From positions 10,046,501-10,110,500 of the forward strand of contig NC_058191.1 of NCBI RefSeq assembly GCF_907165205.1: 64,000 nt of DNA, given 5' to 3'. This document shows, piece by piece, positions 1 to 12,109 of the stretch (the first letter of the stretch is position 1; the number at the start of each line of letters is the position of its first letter). The notes under the pieces are model-generated. The model was not told the origin of the DNA. It saw nothing but the letters and a program-made list of their open reading frames with translations, and did not search any database. Source of the stretch: Coccinella septempunctata (taxonomy: Eukaryota > Arthropoda > Insecta > Coleoptera > Coccinellidae). Both the position numbers and the translations under genes were made by a program.

Positions 1-1400
1 CAACGAGATAGAGGAAAATGCATAGCACATCACGATCGTCTATTTTTGAGAAACTTATAATGCCATCAACTGCATCACTCTATCTTCTTTTGTTTTCGAG
101 TTATAGGTCAAAATTCAAATTTCAACTTTGGTCATTATCTCTGTTTCTGTTTGAGCTAGGATGTTGAAATGAAGACATTATACAGACACTTTTTTGGTAG
201 CAATTCAGAGGCGTACTATGGTTTTTTCCAACTGGTATATTTGCTGAGCTATAACATATAGATGTATTTTTTCTTATGAAAACAGTATCTCATATCCCCG
301 ATTTTCTGAAATGTTGATGCTTGCAAAATGTGACAAGTGCACACACCAGTGTTTTAGACATCTTAATATATTCGTTCCTAAGAACAAGCTCTTCTTCATG
401 GTATTCGAGCAATTTCTACTCTTGAAAACTATCAAAAATTATTGTTCATTTGCTAGAAATTGGTGTCCAGAAGTCATCGCTGTGAAGCGGTTTTTAGTTC
501 ACTCTAACTTCCCAAACAACCGTGTCTCCAAATAAATACACAAATCCCAAACCAACCCCTCCAAATTGGATGATTGGGTTTTCGAAGTATCGTTACTTTC
601 CACAAATTCACTGCTAACACTTATTTATTTTTCAAAAAATTTCTTTTTGTATTGAAGATATGTCAAAACCCGCTGTCACTTTATTAGGCATTCGGTAGGG
701 GAATGACTTTCGGGCATTGTAATTTGGGGTGTCCCCTAGCATTTGAGAGTTTCCTTAACGTTGGTGAAAACGAAATTGTAGCTAAAAGTCACTTAAATGG
801 GCTTAGGTATTCCTTAAAATTTAGGGATCGTTGGTGAAAACGGGCATTACTTTCTTCTTCTTATCTTTGATATACTCATATCTCAGAAATAAGTACACCG
901 ATTTTAAATAATCAGTAAAGAAAAGATAATACCTCAATTTATTCATTTGACATTTTTAGGAAAATGATGAGATTTTCACCAACAATTCTTCCAATCGCCT
1001 CATTATATTTGAAATTTTGTAATCCCCTTGAAAGAAATTAGTTTTGAATCTACTGGTAATTTCTTCTGAAAAAGTCCCTCTTGATATTAATTAACGATAA
1101 ACATATGCTATTGTCACAAATGTTCACAGAGATTGTACGGATGTGAGGAAACAAATTCATTACTGCGTTATTGGATGTTTTCGAGCCAAACGCTCAATTT
1201 TAGTTTCTAATAAATCACCTTATGGCATTAAAATGTTGGTTATGACATTAAATTTCACAGTGAAGTCAATATTTTATTTGAATAACCCAAAATCCAACTT
1301 TTGCTGCTTCATTCGACGCAACCTAACTAAATGATGTCAAAAAATGATACCGTAAATAACAATTCTTTTCAAAAAATAAACTTAGAATTACGACGTCTCT
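1..1400. other. AT-rich sequence, no gene seen
   Basis: No open frame with recognisable protein similarity, splice-consistent exon or RNA gene is visible on either strand. A short direct repeat (GTTGGTGAAAACG) occurs near 760 and 830. Probably intergenic or old decayed repeat. Confidence 0.5.
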
Positions 1401-1408
1401 CTGTAAAA

Positions 1409-1570
1409 CACGGGCGTAGCCAGGGGGGGTGGGTTTGGGGGTTCAAACCCGCCCCGAAATAATATAGGAACATAATATTACTTTCAAAGAGTCTCATTTT
1501 ATATGTCAAAATCAGAAAAATTTCATTTCAAACCCCCCCCCCCCGAAACTCAATCCTGGCTACGGCTATG
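1409..1570. mobile_element. hAT-type MITE, 162 bp
   Basis: Both termini carry the inverted motif GGCGTAGCCAGG / CCTGGCTACG, and the outermost bases are CA...TG. The element is flanked by a perfect 8-bp direct repeat, CTGTAAAA (1401-1408 and 1571-1578). An 8-bp target duplication with CA-starting termini is the hAT superfamily signature. G-runs and C-runs lie just inside the two ends. No coding capacity, so it is non-autonomous. Confidence 0.85.
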
Positions 1571-1578
1571 CTGTAAAA

Positions 1579-2885
1579 TGAAGTACCAACGTCACAAAAT
1601 GAATTCTTATGTCAAAATGTAGTTGATTAAAAACCAAAATTGACTTGTCCCAGCGTTTTGCTTGAAAATATTCAATAAAGTAGTTATTAAATTTGCTCTT
1701 TACTTCATCCACACACACTATTCTTATTGAAGGATCATGAAGTGATTCAAGGAAAGAATTACGTTCAGTCACAGAACATCAATCTTCAGAAAACGGACGA
1801 ATCTTTTTGAACGCAAATTATTAGGAATATCCTGGAATGAAAAACACCTTTGCGAAAAATGAATTTAAATAATGCTGAAGCTTTCAGATTGTAATCACAA
1901 CCTACCTGTTTTCCTCTCTGAGAGTATCCATTAAACAATAGCTTATTATATTCTGCCCCTCCCACTTTTTGATATCCTAATCTTCCTCTATCAAAACTTC
2001 CGACAAACTCTAGGGTTTCCAGAAAATTATTGCCTAAAAAACATGCACGGACTCGAGATAAAACTGTGAGACTGTAATTTGAAAACTTTACTCACAGGTA
2101 ACCGGTTAAAGTTTTTAATTTTAATTTTCATCCGGCGACAGGAGCAATGCTCGTACATATGAATTATACGAAGAATATGCATATGACTGAAGATCGTTTA
2201 CTTAAGTTTTTAACAAGTTTATGTTTTTTGCGTTGGTAAAACTGAAGGACGATGGAGAGAATTGAATGGATAAATTCAGCGGGGTCAAGGTATTATATTG
2301 TAGGAATCATACGAAACATTTCACAGGACATTGTTAATGTTATTGTTGGAGGAAGATCAAGATCATCTGAAAGATTCCCTCTAGTAGTGATTTAGGCTAA
2401 TAACATCAGCCTTCCGTTTCATTCGAAAGATATTTTCGATATATTCCAAACGAATGTTCTTCTCAATAACATTTTATGTTATTGATGGTATCGATCAAGG
2501 AACAGAATCAATTTATCATTTTATGTTATTGATTTGTTCATTCATTTTTTTTACAGATCTTTGACGCATTTTCCTTCATAATGCAGTATTGTGATATATT
2601 GACATGAGGTGAAGCTGAAATTATACTTGGGCGAATCCAAAGAAGTACTTAATTAACATTTAAAAAAGGAGTGAATGCTATTCATCTTTTTCCTAAGGAT
2701 GAATGAGTATCTTCGCAAAGTAAATATGAACCACCGTTTTCATTTGCCCTATCGTTTTAGTTATTGAAGAACCATTTGATTTCAATTCCCTGATCTATCT
2801 GTGGGTAGGTCTTAGAACTGTTTTCTCTTTTGTCAATAACTGAAACGATAAATTGATATATCTATTGAAATTGAATATGGGAAGA
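1579..2885. other. Intergenic, no gene seen
   Basis: AT-rich DNA without a convincing coding frame, splice pattern or terminal repeat that I can recognise. Confidence 0.45.
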
Positions 2886-3066
2886 TTCTGCATTTTCTGA
2901 AACTTTTTAGGGTTTTCACTCCCAATCTCTGGAAAAAAATCAATTAAAAAATCGAAATAACCGAATAGCTCCTGCATAAATTCTTGAACTAATTTGTCAG
3001 GAGCAAATCAAGTAGAAGACATTGTTGCCTGACAATGAACTGAAAAAAGAGCTTTGAAATTATAAT
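2886..3066. repeat. Dispersed repeat A, copy 1
   Basis: About 180 bp that matches 19508-19690 in the same orientation. Shared blocks include TTAGGGTTTTCAC and TTTGTCAGGAGCAAATCA. It lies directly beside the TIR element that begins at 3072. Nature unknown; no coding frame is shared between the copies. Confidence 0.65.
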
Positions 3067-3071
3067 TATTA

Positions 3072-4519
3072 GTTGGGGAGCCGAAGAGGGAAATTCGGGA
3101 TTTACTCGAGCGTGTCAGATTAATATAAAGGGAGATACCTTGGACCCTCTAGAGTACCTCTACGAAAAATTAGACCTGTATATAGGGGGAATTGTCTTGG
3201 ACAGCCTGTCAGAATAGTAAAAAAAAACGATCATTGTACATAAGCGAGCGTGTCAGATTAAAATATATTTATGTGGTTAATTACATATTGAAAAGTATAT
3301 ATTCTCTTAATCTGACAATTTAAGCGTGTCGAAAATGTGTGGGAGGGCGCCAAAGTTGCAAAAAAAAACGTCACGTGTACATTCTCGAGCGTGGTGGCAT
3401 TTTTTCTTATTTGGAAGCTAATGATTCAAGAATAACGGAAAGAATATAATCTGACAGTTTTAGCGAGCCGAAACAATAAAAATTGGCCTTAAAAGTCACA
3501 AAAATTATTTTTTTTTAATTATCTTCCCTGGTCTCCAAATTTTTTTTGCATTCATTATAAAAGTTGTAGAGCATAACATTTTCTACAAATTTTGTCCCAA
3601 GCAATTTTTTCTACGTTCAAACGTTTTTGAGATATATGGCGATTAATGCGAGGTATTTAGCGATACATGCTGATGCGAAAATTCACTCGTTGGAAAATAG
3701 TACATTCTTAGGTTCAGTCACAGAAAACACTAAAATTTTCGTGACTAATTTCGAAATTGTCATCATAGAAATACCTTGTCATTTTGTCAATTGTAGATTA
3801 GACTGGTATTTTACATTGACCGTGCCTTTTCGGATATGTGGCTAAGCTTCTCGCTCTTATCGCCCTCTAACTCGAGAACTGTTAAAAGTATGTAAAATTG
3901 CTTCAGACAAAAGTTGTATAGAATTTTATTATCTACTACATAATGAATACAAAAACGATTAGAGGTACAGGGAGGAAAATATTCGAAAAAAAGGGATTTT
4001 TATCATCTTCAAAGTGTCAGATTAAGAAAACCCCCCCTGATTAGTGTCAGATTAATGGGTCAACACGTCAACAACACCCAGATTAACCATCTGTATGAAA
4101 ATCTGACACGCTCGAGTATGTACAAGTAACGATTTTTTGTCACATTTTCCAAGGACCACAGTGACCTTGCGTCACGTCGAAATTGTCAGTCCCTTGAAAA
4201 GTCTGACACGCTGGAACAATTTTTTTTTTACCATTTTCAACTCTTCCGTACGGCCAGTCCCACCGCGCAAACTGTCAGATAAGCATGAATTCATTGTCAG
4301 AGACACGTAGAGCCTATACAGTATCTTAATCTGACACGCTCGAGTATGTACACCTAAACATTTTTTTTTACATCTTTGAGACCCTGCAGACGCTTTCCCC
4401 ACCGCTGAAATTGCATACATCATAGAACCTTTTTTTCTTTCTACCATCTAATCTTCAAAATCCACTAGGTCTCAACGACTCTCGAGTAAATCCTGATATA
4501 GCATCTTCGGCTCCCCAAC
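3072..4519. mobile_element. 1.45-kb non-autonomous TIR DNA transposon (GTTGGGG family), complete copy
   Basis: Termini are inverted repeats of about 40 bp beginning GTTGGGGAGCCGAAGA, flanked on both sides by TA (3070-3071 and 4520-4521), which suggests a TA target. Inside, variants of CTCGAGCGTGTCAGATT occur many times, in one orientation in the left half (near 3109, 3244, 3384) and inverted in the right half (near 4100, 4201, 4330). No transposase frame is present. Partial copies lie at 15969-16541 and 23366-24340, with an older trace near 9475. Superfamily is uncertain; TA flanks fit Tc1/mariner-like mobilisation. Confidence 0.85.
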
Positions 4520-6273
4520 TATATGTAGGTATAGTAACGTATTCATCAAAATACAAGAAAATCTGTTTGATCTGTTGATCCAGAATAGTGGATTTGAGGA
4601 AGACAGTTTGTCTCAGAACTTGTGAAAAAAAATATCAACTGTTCAATCTGGAGGATTTCGGTTCATCATGGTTTCGAGCAGAATAAATGTAAACTGAGCT
4701 AGTTGTGGACGTCAAATCGACATTGCATGAACCAATATATAAGTTGATTCAACTGAATCAGCGTAGATATGAGGCTAATAACTAGCCCAGTGTTCATCTA
4801 AAAAGTTCCAGTTAATATCCATCAGCTGTCCAGGCAACGTTCATCGAATGTCCATTGTTTGTCCATTTTGGTACAATTCATTTACCAAATGCGTTCATAT
4901 TGGACCAAATATAGACATCCAAATTGGTGAAAAAACGGATATGCATGGGATATATCCAATGGACGTCCTTTTTCCTTCCAATGGATATATTGCATGATTT
5001 GGATATCCATTGGACACCCATCGGATGTCCTTGTGATTATTAGGATGTGACCCATTTCCCATCTAAAGTCACTATCAGTTTAATAAAAGTGTAATTTAAT
5101 TCCTTTTGGCCAAGGCTCTGCAGATGGAGCTTCTTTTTAATCCAGCTTAGTGCAAATGATTCAAAACTGTTGTATCGTCGATCCCGGACGATGCTACTAC
5201 TGCTAACATTCCAGCCAGCTTCGATTATTTATGTGATATTTTATTGATAGTTTCGTCATACAACAAAATGTGGGGTGTATCTTTATATAACACCAAAAAA
5301 CGTCGCCTCATCTACACTAAAGAAACCATTCAGAGTTTCAGCCGCTTTGCTTGCATTTTCATCCCCATCTGGAAAAAAAATGTAAAATATACCGAATTTT
5401 CTCTTTGTTGGTTTAGCCATTTTCATCACACTAAAATTCACTTTTGACTTGATCAAACAAACAACAGCAAAAGAAATATTTTACTGCTGCAAAGGTTCGA
5501 TTGATACTTCAGAAAAAATATCCAGCACTACAGCCATCTACCGACAAAAGAATGTATTTCTTGTTCCTCAACCTCCTTCCAATCTCGAAGTTTTGCGAAT
5601 ATTTCTAAAAATGCAAGAACACCCTGAATAATTATCCCTCAAGTTTTCAAACTTAACCTGTTTTTTCCATCAGAATCAACTTTGGAATGAATTTCCGGGA
5701 AATCACCCCGTGTATCAAAAGAGACGTTCGAGTCAATATTCACCATCATAATATTTTATCTCCGTTATCGTAATCTCTCGAATAGTGGAATATTTAAAAT
5801 CCCAATGCGCAGAGTCAAATCTTTCGTGCCAAAGTAGACAGGAAACCTGAATTAGAACTCAATCTACACAACTCCAATCGGGAAGCGTACGCCTGTCCCT
5901 GTAGTCCCCTCTTTCAGGGTGCCAAATCCACCCTGGGCGCCTCGGCGGATATGAGCTTCCGTTATGAACAATTTGCAACGAAATTGAATGAACGCGTCAT
6001 GCCCAACCATTTCGAGATTTCAGAAATTTAATTTCCACTCGGCAGAACCAATACACTGTTATATTTTGCATCAATTTTCTATCGTGTTTAACATGAATTT
6101 TGCCAACGTAGGTATATGTTTGTACTTTTCATATTTGATACTGTTCCGTTTGTGGAAACAATATAGGATTTCAGGATATATGAGGGAATAAATGATTTTG
6201 CCACCATAGGAGACATTTGGATGTTTTCGTGATTTCAAAATTTTTTTTCAATTTCTTAGGAGAGTGGGATGAT
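4520..6273. other. No gene; includes a degenerate inverted-repeat patch
   Basis: At about 4795-5050 the motif GGATATCCATTGGACA and its variants recur in both orientations, which looks like a decayed MITE. At about 5880-5970 there is a short GC-rich unique-looking stretch with no reading frame I can name. Otherwise featureless. Confidence 0.4.
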
Positions 6274-6654
6274 GATTCTTATAGTTTATTTTGAGCCAAA
6301 TACAATTTTGTTCTATAATGAATCAATATTCAGAGCTTATTTGTTTCTATAGAATGAAAAATATAAAAAGTATTCCAAGTAAAATTTAGTTTCAAATGGT
6401 GATTCTTATAGTTTATTTTGAGCCAAATACAATTTTGTTCTATTCTATATCTACATTCAGAGCACATTTGTTTTTATAGAATGAAAAATATAAAAAGTAT
6501 TCCGAGTAAAATTTAGTTTCAAATGGTGATTCTTATAGTTTATTTTGAGCCAAATACAATTTTGTTCTATTCTATATCTATATTCAGAGCACATTTGTTT
6601 CTATAGAATGAAAAATATAAAAAGTATTCCAAGTAAAATTTAGTTTCAAATGGC
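6274..6654. repeat. Tandem repeat, 3 x 127 bp
   Basis: Three head-to-tail copies start at 6274, 6401 and 6528 with identical 127-bp spacing. Each begins GATTCTTATAGTTTATTTTG and ends in TTTAGTTTCAAATGG. Copies 2 and 3 are closer to each other than to copy 1. No coding content. Confidence 0.92.
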
Positions 6655-6867
6655 ATGCCCAATATTTTATGTTAATTTCTGCATTCTATATCGAATATTC
6701 ATAGAAGATCTGTCAGAAATCACTCATATTCCGAAGCTTTCCATAGATATTTGAACTTTTACAAATACTCGGGATGATCACAAGTACGAGTATAATCATA
6801 GCCATAGCTTCTTGGAAATTGGAAACCATATTATTCGTTACACTAATTTTGATAAAAATGTTTAGTA

Positions 6868-8356
6868 CACTGCGCAAAAAATTTAACGCACATTATGGAA
6901 ATCTCAAATTTATTCTACAACTGAAGGTGTTCTCAAAAATAATTATTTTTATCAGAATTATGCATGCATATGTTATCCACTTTCAACGGTTTTCTTCAAT
7001 ACAGATGTTTTTTTCCAGCAGGAATAAAAAGAGATGATATTATCAGATTTTGAATGTATTGGCTCCATTCTAAAATCAGTTGTTCTCGATTAATTCTAGT
7101 GATCAATAGTTTTTCTTTCGTTTGATTTTCTACACTCGATCGCTATGCAACGCGAAACACGCAATTTGAACCAAGAGGAATGTGCCCAAGCGGAAGTTTT
7201 GCGAGAAGAAGGGTGGACATACACAAGAATTGCAGAAAGGTTTGGAGTTTCTCATACAAGTGTGTCCAGAATGTTGCAGCGATTCAGGGAGACAGGTATG
7301 AATGTCCGAAGACCAGGACGTTACTTGAGAGTTTCTTCGTTGAGACAACGTTTTGCAACCACTCGCCTCCTTCAAATTCAGCTTGAGCAAACTCATGCAG
7401 TGCAAATTAGCACTCAAACAATAGAAAATCGCCTCAGAGAATATGATTTAAGGCCTCGTGTCGCGGCAAGAGGCCCAGCTCTTACTCCAGCCCATCGAAG
7501 AGCGCGTTTGGATTTTGCGAGAGAGCATATCCATTGGGAAGAGGCCGATTGGGAAAGAGTTTTCTTCACAGATGAGTCTAGATTCTGCCTCTACCATTGT
7601 GATCGACGTTCCCTTGTATACAGACGTCCACATGAAAGATATGCTCAGTGCAATTTCCTGAATACTACTGGTTTCGGGGGAGGATCGATTATGGTATGGG
7701 GTGGAATATCTTTGACTGCTCGCACAGACCTAGTGGTCGTTGATAATGGAGCTATGAATGCTGATAAGTATACATATAAGGAACATTCTTGGAGAGCATG
7801 TAGTGCCATCTGCCCCATACATTGGTTGAAATTTCATTTTTATGGACGATAATGCCCATCGTGCGCGCATCGTTCAGGAGTACTTTGAAGAGGTTGAAGT
7901 CTCTCGAATGGAATGGCCAGCAAGAAGTCCAGATCTCAATCCGATTGAGCAGGTTTGGGACAACCTCAATAGAAGGATGAGATGTTCAGAAAATCATCCA
8001 GCTACTCTTAATGACTTAGGAATCCAACTCGGAGAAATCTGGGAAGGATTAGATCATAACATTTTAAGATCACTCATTTTGAGTATGAACCATCGTTGCC
8101 GAGCTGTAATTAACGCAAGGGGTGGAAATACCAAGTATTAAATCACTTATCAGCATTTCAGTATTTTGAAAATTGTTCATTCCTCTTCTTTCACATAAGA
8201 TTCGGTGAAATCCTGAATTTTTCTTCCATTTAATGTGTCTTGTTTCCTTCAAAACCTTCCCGAGAGAACATAAAAAAGAAGTTATAAAGTCGATGTACAG
8301 TTAACTTTCATTAAAATTGAGATTTTCAGAATGTGCGTTAATTTTTTTGCGCAGTG
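6868..8356 (+). mobile_element. Tc1-like DNA transposon, full length but inactive
   Basis: The element is 1,489 bp. Imperfect terminal inverted repeats of about 40 bp start CACTGCGCAAAAAA at 6868 and end with the complement at 8356. TA target duplications lie at 6866-6867 and 8357-8358. The single transposase frame inside is broken (see the pseudogene entry). Termini and target site are those of the IS630-Tc1-mariner superfamily. Confidence 0.95.
7145..8141 (+). pseudogene. Tc1-like DD34E transposase, frameshifted
   Basis: The first frame (7145-7852) starts with a paired-like helix-turn-helix region (residues about 8-60, including GWTYTRIAERFGVSHTSVSR). It continues into the catalytic core with the first Asp in VFFTDESRF and the GGSIMVWGG block. 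Near 7772-7780 an indel shifts the frame. The continuation (in phase with 7842-8141) first meets a TGA at 7827-7829, then gives the second Asp in FMDDNA and the Glu in SPDLNPIEQVW. Compared with relatives, two codons seem to be missing just after DDNA and about a dozen after RRPG near residue 58, so the family's 34-residue D-E spacing is shortened. It cannot make active transposase. Confidence 0.95.
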
Positions 8357-11300
8357 TAGAAATATGATTTTACTATTAAAAATCAATAAAAATTTGTCTT
8401 AAAGTAACTATTTCCGGAATATGTATAGGTATAAGGTATTCAAGAATTTATTCTTTGGTAATGCAAATACATTTAATCATCACCATATCACAGTTCATGT
8501 ATTTCTGCTTGTAAGACTCACAAAAATATTTCGATTATAGTGATTACGATCGAAGGAATCAATAGCATCATTGATGCATAAAGGAGATGCTCAAAATTCT
8601 GGCAGTTCATTTCAAGGCTGATGAAAACTATGGGATACCGGAAAAACACCCGGTGAATATTGTTTCAACAGTACCTTTCTTGTTGATTTTTCCATGTATT
8701 CGTGTTATAATGTTACCATTGTTTTTTCAATGTTTAATTGCAATAATTTTGACTTTAGCATTTATTCAACTTTTGTATAAGTTTAATTGGTGTGATTATA
8801 CTCAATTTTATTCATTAATAATTACCGTGTTATGTAGCATATTAGAGTCTTTTTGTGCCTTTTATTCTTTTAGATAGAGATTGTTTGCTTTCTCTTTCTG
8901 TAGAGTGTTTTCTTGATTTTAGTTTCACTTATTTGATGCGGCTCCTGAAGATGTGCTATTATTGGCTCGAAACATGTTGAGCAATTGAAAATCATTTGAG
9001 TCCATATCTGGTATGGTTTATTCAACCTTGTGATGGATTGCTTCGATGGCATTTCATTCAAATTCACAGTGACAGGGTTTTTCCGCTATGTCCTATATTT
9101 TTTTTTCTCGTGATTTTCTTTCATTTGCAAGCCTACACGATGTAAGTAAATTATACTACATTAAACAGAAGCATATGCTTTTACCCCAATTCAAAACAGG
9201 CAGTACTTTGGGAGTAATGTTTTGTAAAACTTGCTCTCAACAAATAACAATAACAAATATACTGTATTTACCCCTATTTCCAAAACAGCCGAACTGATGA
9301 AAAATTGCTTCGGACAAAACAGATACTTCAGGAAAACGTATTTTTGTTACATTTATCAACTTTTTCCTTTACTTGGAGTTGTGAATATATCTAAGATTAT
9401 CTTTTTCACGTTTTTTCTTTGAATCTTTTCCTTTGAAAAACGATTCTTTTTTACATTAGACACCCTTCAACTCCCTTGCATCACGCTAAAATTTCAGATT
9501 GTCGAAGTAAACTCTTTTCGACATGTAATCAATTGAATACATCTTAATCTGGCACGTTTGAATATGATATGTTTGCTGATATGCTTTTTACTTTTTCGAC
9601 GCTTTCTTACACATATCCCCTACCTATATACAAGGCTAATTTTTCGGTACAGGCATATGGTCCAAGTAATCACTATATTAATCTGGCACGCTCTAGTAAA
9701 TCGCTTCTTCTTACCTACACTTTACTATAAATCATCCGACGGAATCAAATTGATTGGATTAAAATTATAAAATGAGTATCCACAAAAAATTTGGGATTCA
9801 TCCCAAAAACGTTATAGAATATCAACTGACTTCGTTCTGATTCAAGGATGGTTTTGATTATTCTAATTTTGAAAATTATACCTGATATGTTAAACTCTCT
9901 GTACACAAAAAAGTTCGTAAATTGTTCGCGAGAGGTCAAGATGTTATTGTTGAAGTGCAGTGAAAATGAACAGATTACCTAACAGGTAGGCGAAACTTCT
10001 AAATAAATATTTCGTCAATGTTTCAGTGAGGAAAATGAAATATTTCAAAATATCTGACGGACTTTTTTGTGAAACGGGGTAAAACAATTTTTATATTGCT
10101 ATTTAAAATTAAATTCATATATTGTGTCGCTCAAGATATTGTTCGGAATTTTTCTATATTTAGCAGTATAGAAGGCTGTCACGTCGTGTTCATGAAAAGT
10201 AGATTTGGAATCATCTTATAAATTTCATCTAAGATTTCAAAAAAATCGCCTTCTTTTGAGAATCAAAGAAAATTTCAGAAGAATTTTTATTTACATCCAC
10301 ACATCATTACTTCATTAGATCCCATAATTCCCTAGTGATTAAGTCCTATAGTCTGATCTTATTTTTTTTAATATTCGTCATCGACTACTGAAACCTTTAG
10401 CCTTACACTATTCCCAATGCGAAGTAACACATTGTGAATCACCATTCAAAAAGTGTATTTCACTTGGACATGATTCACTGTAATATTTTTTCTTACTTGT
10501 TTTTTGAATTGGTGTTCTTGATGTGAATGTGCCTTGTTGCAATTTAGGTTTTTTCCAAGAAAAATATTTCAGTGTCTATTAAACTTGACCTTACCAATTT
10601 GCAACACAATCCGGGGGCTTCATGTTTATATTTCAAATATCTACTATATGAACAAACAATACCTATTGGTGCCCCATTAGTACTAACTAATGTGTACTGT
10701 ATTTATTTACCCTTTATCGGTTCACGCTATGCCAAAATAGGTGCTACTTTGTGTACTAAGTAACCATATGGTAACAAAGTATTCAAAGACAGGCGATATA
10801 ACCGTATGGATACATCTGTGCTTAGGTAAGGGAAATCCAAACCAAGCTGAGTTTGCGCAGTCGGTAATTCCAAATCCGTCATGTTGGTGCTTGTTCGCGC
10901 GAATTTAGTGGTTACGGTAGTGCTAGTGGAATTAGTGATAATTTTACACATTTATGTTCATTTAATTTCAGCTAAATAGGCTTCTTGAGTATATAAGGTA
11001 TGATATTTTATTTTTATTCTACGTGACTATTTATTTTTATACCATAATATTTAGAGTTAGTATATGCGTGACCATATGGTTACTCTGCTCATTTCAGTCG
11101 TAAATTCCAGATAGATATGAATGAATTGAAGCGATATGGAGTCATTTCTTGCAGTTTATTTTATGTAAAAAAGCAGAAGTAGATTACCACCTCCTCTCCA
11201 GGTCTCAGATACATCGGATAATGTGGATGAGGAAAATGTTCCTCTCATTCTGAAGACCAAAGGAAACCAAGCTCTCGGTAAATATCAGAAAATTTTCGTG

Positions 11301-11430
11301 GAGGTATGGCTATTTTTCACTACTTGACACTTTAACAAATACTTAGCAACATACTGAAAACAAGAAATCAATCATCCGGTGGTTGCTGCCCAAAATAATT
11401 AATTTATATTCTTATAACACCTCATAAATA
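8357..11430. other. Decayed repeat-rich DNA without genes
   Basis: No supportable gene. Two stretches near 9541 and 9676 (ATCTTAATCTGGCACG and variant) resemble the internal motif of the GTTGGGG TIR family and may be a very old copy. CCATATGG motifs near 10765 and 11070 recall the ends of the piggyBac-like MITE at 36476, but without clear TTAA flanks. Confidence 0.4.
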
Positions 11431-11439
11431 TTTATTGTA

Positions 11440-12060
11440 GCATCGAATGCGATGAACCTCCCACAAAGAAAAAGAAGGTTTCTGAACTTACATTCAGTTG
11501 GACACAAGAGGATATTCTCTGGCCTAGTAGAGACAGATTTTCATCCCACCGAAAATAAAGAAGTTCTCACACCATTAAAATATTTCTGCTAGCTTTTTTC
11601 CTGTGACATAAGTAATATATAACGGACATAATTGACAAATTTATATAATACTCAACAAACTGAAAACTGGGACATGAATAGCTTCTAATGCCAAAGAAAT
11701 TACAGATTTTTTATCCATTATGATGTTGATGGGTATAATAGATCTTCCCTCATATGAGGATTATTTCGCCAGTGCAACACGGATTGAACAAATTGCTTCC
11801 CTCATGTCCGTCAAACGATTCAAAACATTGAGACGATATATTCCTTTCAATAATAATGAGTTTGTGAATGAAGATAATAAAAATAGGTACCTACTTCAAA
11901 ATTCGTCCTTTGGTTGACAGCCTTCGACAAAATTTCCGCAAATATCATACCGAGAATATATTCTATAGACGAAACCATGGTCGCGTACAAAGGTACCCGT
12001 CCTGGGAATCTTCGCCAGACGCCAGTCATTTATTCATTCAGTGCTGTATCCCGTTAACGG
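11440..12060 (+). pseudogene. piggyBac-type transposase fragment (PGBD-like)
   Basis: Pieces in several frames read as one piggyBac transposase. An acidic N-terminal part with PPTKKKKVSELTFSW lies near 11460-11505. The block MMLMGIIDLPSYEDYF...MSSV-like followed by KRFKTLRRYIPFN spans 11720-11880. After a frameshift near 11887 comes FKIRPLVDSLRQNF. After a second shift near 11960, SIDETMVAYKGTRPGNLRQ contains the first catalytic Asp of the family. Stops also interrupt the stretch around 11590-11690. The C-terminal half, with the other catalytic Asps and the Cys-rich tail, is missing and the sequence runs into a LINE at 12110. Dead fragment; TTAA-flanked ends of this copy were not found. Confidence 0.85.
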
Positions 12061-12109
12061 GAATAAATCTACAAAAAGACATAAAAAAAAACAGACTTAT
12101 AATTTCCTA

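Noticed and set aside
5880..5970. GC-rich patch considered as a small RNA gene
   Set aside because: No cloverleaf, snoRNA box or strong hairpin could be recognised.
8587..8877. Open frame with hydrophobic stretches
   Set aside because: Composition follows the AT-rich background (Ile, Phe, Leu from T-rich DNA) and there is no homologue or splice context I recognise.
8930..8995. Hammerhead-like CTGAAGA...GAAAC string
   Set aside because: Stem II does not pair, so a ribozyme is not supported; more likely a retroelement untranslated-region motif.
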